This document shows, in pieces, positions 61,491 through 64,000 of a stretch of DNA of 64,000 bases. The stretch is from an uncultured Lachnospiraceae bacterium. Its GTDB lineage: Bacteria > Bacillota > Clostridia > Lachnospirales > Lachnospiraceae. The position numbers and the translations under genes were made by a program. The notes under the pieces were generated by a model. That model was not told where the DNA came from. It worked only from the letters and a program-made list of their open reading frames with translations, and did not search any database. How positions within the stretch are numbered: position 1 is the stretch's first letter; the number at the start of each line of letters is the position of its first letter. The stretch is from positions 1-64,000 of the forward strand of contig CAJUFN010000007.1 of NCBI GenBank assembly GCA_910585545.1. Reading direction: 5' to 3'.

Positions 61491-64000
61491 TTATTTTACC
61501 CTCAAGCCTTCTTTTATCCTTGCTTTCAATTCCCCGTCTTCCACATCAAGGAGAATCACATCGCCTGCGGCTACATTTCCTTCCAAAATCAGTTTTGCGG
61601 CAAGCGTCTCTACATATTTCTGCAAATATCGTTTCAGAGGCCTTGCACCGTACATCGGATCATATCCTCCGTCCACGACATAGGTTTTCGCCTCATCCGT
61701 AAGCTCGATAGACAGCTCCCGGTCTTCCAGACGCCTGTTCACATCTGCTACAAGAAGCTCTATAATTCCGGAAATATTCTCTTTCGTCAGCGGTTTGAAC
61801 ATAATCGTCTCATCTAAACGATTCAAAAATTCCGGCCGGAAATGTGCACGCAGCTCATTCATGACAAGCGCCTCATTTTCTTTCTTAATCTCACCATTTT
61901 CTTCAATTCCATCCAGCAAATACGCTGAACCGATATTGGACGTCATGATCAGAATCGTATTTTTAAAATCTACCGTACGTCCTTGCGAATCCGTGATTCG
62001 TCCGTCATCCAATACCTGCAGCAACACGTTAAATACATCCGGATGCGCCTTTTCCACCTCATCAAACAGCACAACGGAATACGGTTTTCTTCGCACCGCT
62101 TCGGTAAGCTGACCTCCTTCATCATATCCTACATATCCCGGAGGCGCTCCGATCAGACGAGATACCGAATATTTCTCCATATATTCACTCATATCGATAC
62201 GAACCATATTATTTTCATCATCAAAAAGACTGGCTGCAAGCGCCTTTGCAAGCTCTGTCTTACCAACACCGGTCGGCCCTAAAAACAAGAATGAGCCAAT
62301 CGGCTTAGCCGGGTCTTTGATACCTGCTTTCGAACGGATAATCGCCTCCGTTACCTTCGTCACGCCTTCATCCTGTCCGATCACTCGTTTGTGCAGCTCC
62401 TCATCCAAATGCAACGTCTTACTGCGCTCACTTTCATTTAACTTTGCAACCGGAATCCCTGTCCATCTGGAAATGATTTTCGCGATTTCTTCATCGGTCA
62501 CACTCTCATGCACCAGTTTTAGCTCCCGCTCTTTCACATGCTCCTCTTCCATCTCCAGCTGTTTTTGTAGCTGAGGCAATCTGCCGTATTGAAGCTCTGC
62601 AGCCTTTTCCAAGTCATACGAACGCTGTGCCATCTGGATGTCTTTGTTCACCTGTTCAATCTCCTCGCGAATCTTCTGAACACGTTCTACGGATGTCTTT
62701 TCATTATCCCACTGCGCTTTCTGATTTGCAAATGTTTCTTTCAAAGACGCAAGTTCTCCCTGAAGATGTTCCAGACGGTCCTGACTCAATCTATCTTCTT
62801 CTTTTTTCAAAGCTGCCTCTTCAATCTCCAACTGCATGATACGTCTTCTAAGTTCATCCATCTCGGTCGGCATAGAATCCAACTCCGTTTTAATGAGTGC
62901 ACATGCCTCATCTACAAGGTCAATCGCCTTATCCGGCAAAAATCGATCGGAAATATAACGGTTAGATAACGTCGCTGCCGCCACAAGTGCACTGTCTGTA
63001 ATCTTCACTCCATGGAACACTTCATAACGTTCCTTTAATCCCCGCAAGATAGAAATCGCATCTTCCACTGTCGGTTCATCTACCAAAACCGGCTGAAAAC
63101 GCCGCTCAAGCGCTGCATCTTTTTCAATATACTGACGATATTCATCAAGCGTCGTTGCACCGATACAATGCAGTTCTCCCCTTGCCAGCATCGGTTTTAA
63201 CATATTTCCGGCATCCATCGCGCCATCTGTTTTCCCTGCTCCTACAATCGTATGCAATTCATCGATAAACAAGATAATCTTGCCATCGCTCTTTTTGACC
63301 TCTTCCAAAACTGCTTTCAGACGTTCTTCAAACTCACCGCGGTATTTCGCACCGGCTACCAACGCCCCCATATCAAGTGCAAATACCTTCTTATCTTTTA
63401 AAGCCTCCGGCACATCACCACGCACGATTCTCTGTGCGAGTCCTTCTACCGCCGCTGTCTTACCAACACCAGGTTCTCCGATGAGTACCGGATTATTCTT
63501 CGTCTTTCGTGATAAAATACGAATCACATTACGAATCTCCGCATCGCGTCCGATTACCGGATCTAACTTCTGCTCCCTTGCACGCTCCACCAGATCCTGA
63601 CCATATTTATTCAATGTATCATAGGTTGCTTCCGGATTATCACTAGTCACCCTTTGATTGCCGCGCACAGTAGATAACGCCTGCAAAAACCGGTCTCTCG
63701 TCAAAGCAAATTCTTTGAAAATCGCTTTCACTTCCTTATTCGGATAATGCATCAGTGAGAGAAAAATATGCTCTACAGAAACGTATTCATCTCCCATCTG
63801 CTTCGCTTCATCTTCTGCATGAATCAAAGCTTTATTCAAATCCTGTCCGATAAATATCTGACCGCCCTGTACTTTTGTACGTTTCCGAAGCCCCTCTTCG
63901 ATACGATTCAAAAACAGCTCCTTGGAGATATCCATTTTTTCAATTAATTTGGGAATCAAACCGTCATTTTGTGTTGTCAACGCATATAAAAGATGTTCTT
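61491..64000 (-). CDS. clpB: ATP-dependent chaperone ClpB, 5' end outside window
   Basis: At least 836 codons; the frame stays open to the right edge (EHLLYALTTQNDGLIPKL is the first visible part), so about 30-40 N-terminal residues are missing. Clp_N domain, AAA-1 with GEPGVGKTAAVEG, the long M-domain coiled coil between (LEIEEAALKKEEDRLSQDRLEHLQ...), AAA-2 with GPTGVGKTELAKAL, and the ClpB-type C-terminus. It dissolves protein aggregates with DnaK. No CIRCE or CtsR site can be judged because the promoter is outside. Confidence 0.96.
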   Translation of the reverse strand, partial: EHLLYALTTQNDGLIPKLIEKMDISKELFLNRIEEGLRKRTKVQGGQIFIGQDLNKALIHAEDEAKQMGDEYVSVEHIFLSLMHYPNKEVKAIFKEFALTRDRFLQALSTVRGNQRVTSDNPEATYDTLNKYGQDLVERAREQKLDPVIGRDAEIRNVIRILSRKTKNNPVLIGEPGVGKTAAVEGLAQRIVRGDVPEALKDKKVFALDMGALVAGAKYRGEFEERLKAVLEEVKKSDGKIILFIDELHTIVGAGKTDGAMDAGNMLKPMLARGELHCIGATTLDEYRQYIEKDAALERRFQPVLVDEPTVEDAISILRGLKERYEVFHGVKITDSALVAAATLSNRYISDRFLPDKAIDLVDEACALIKTELDSMPTEMDELRRRIMQLEIEEAALKKEEDRLSQDRLEHLQGELASLKETFANQKAQWDNEKTSVERVQKIREEIEQVNKDIQMAQRSYDLEKAAELQYGRLPQLQKQLEMEEEHVKERELKLVHESVTDEEIAKIISRWTGIPVAKLNESERSKTLHLDEELHKRVIGQDEGVTKVTEAIIRSKAGIKDPAKPIGSFLFLGPTGVGKTELAKALAASLFDDENNMVRIDMSEYMEKYSVSRLIGAPPGYVGYDEGGQLTEAVRRKPYSVVLFDEVEKAHPDVFNVLLQVLDDGRITDSQGRTVDFKNTILIMTSNIGSAYLLDGIEENGEIKKENEALVMNELRAHFRPEFLNRLDETIMFKPLTKENISGIIELLVADVNRRLEDRELSIELTDEAKTYVVDGGYDPMYGARPLKRYLQKYVETLAAKLILEGNVAAGDVILLDVEDGELKARIKEGLRVK

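Noticed and set aside
1..64000. CRISPR arrays, tRNA or rRNA genes
   Set aside because: No regularly spaced direct repeats and no tRNA-like T-arm (GGTTCRAATCC) or rRNA sequence was noticed in any intergenic region on either strand; a dedicated scan was not possible.

Overview
The window reads as a chromosomal segment of a low-to-mid GC gut Firmicute of the class Clostridia, most probably Lachnospiraceae (relatives of Mediterraneibacter, Blautia or Dorea). The indications are strong AGGAGG ribosome sites, pyruvate phosphate dikinase plus pyruvate:ferredoxin oxidoreductase (strict anaerobe metabolism), the era-yqzL-recO and priA-def-fmt-yugP-rsmB-rlmN-prpC-prkC-rsgA-rpe-thiN gene orders, DUF4180 and DUF6506 proteins, and a secreted mucin-type glycosidase. 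Nearly every gene lies on the minus strand. No rRNA, tRNA or CRISPR array was seen.

Layout. (1) 1-12.3 kb, accessory metabolism and regulation: a partial secreted GH89 alpha-N-acetylglucosaminidase with several carbohydrate-binding domains; a TetR/DUF4180/sigma factor/DUF2461 cluster driven by a near-consensus promoter that carries a palindromic operator; a glucose PTS permease (ptsG) with its antiterminator (glcT-like), whose leader shows a RAT site overlapping an intrinsic terminator; a YbaK-type deacylase and a GNAT acetyltransferase. A 3' fossil of a second ybaK lies in front of the GH89 gene. (2) 12.3-20.8 kb, a mosaic island: DUF3791 and a truncated partner, DUF6506 with an RpiR-type regulator, an in-frame chimaera of ParA and a Maff2-type conjugation protein (scar of a deleted integrative conjugative element), a complete IS3-family (IS150-type) element, and an AT-rich cassette of an ORC/CDC6-like ATPase plus a DinG/XPD-like helicase that is broken by two single-base frameshifts. 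(3) 20.8-38 kb, core energy metabolism and housekeeping: ppdK, a COG3044 ATPase, glyS, recO, yqzL, era, an M16C peptidase, nifJ, a sodium symporter and lgt. A hairpin-rich element with GGGGACATAG termini lies between era and the peptidase gene. (4) 38-56.4 kb, a long collinear block for translation quality, envelope synthesis and Ser/Thr phosphosignalling: ychF, thiN, rpe, rsgA, prkC, prpC, rlmN, rsmB, yugP, fmt, def, priA, murE, a YfhO membrane protein and a GT2 glycosyltransferase. (5) 56.6-64 kb: VanZ, a DUF4143 ATPase, an AlbA_2-type regulator whose 3' end runs into a 130-bp MITE with IS1182-like ends, a conserved hypothetical protein, dinB, and clpB running off the right edge.

The most interesting points are the ATPase/helicase cassette, the ICE scar, the GlcT-type riboregulator with a possible third competing hairpin, and the two small non-autonomous elements at 28.8 and 58.7 kb. 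Coordinates of starts were chosen from visible ribosome binding sites; several differ from the longest open frame.
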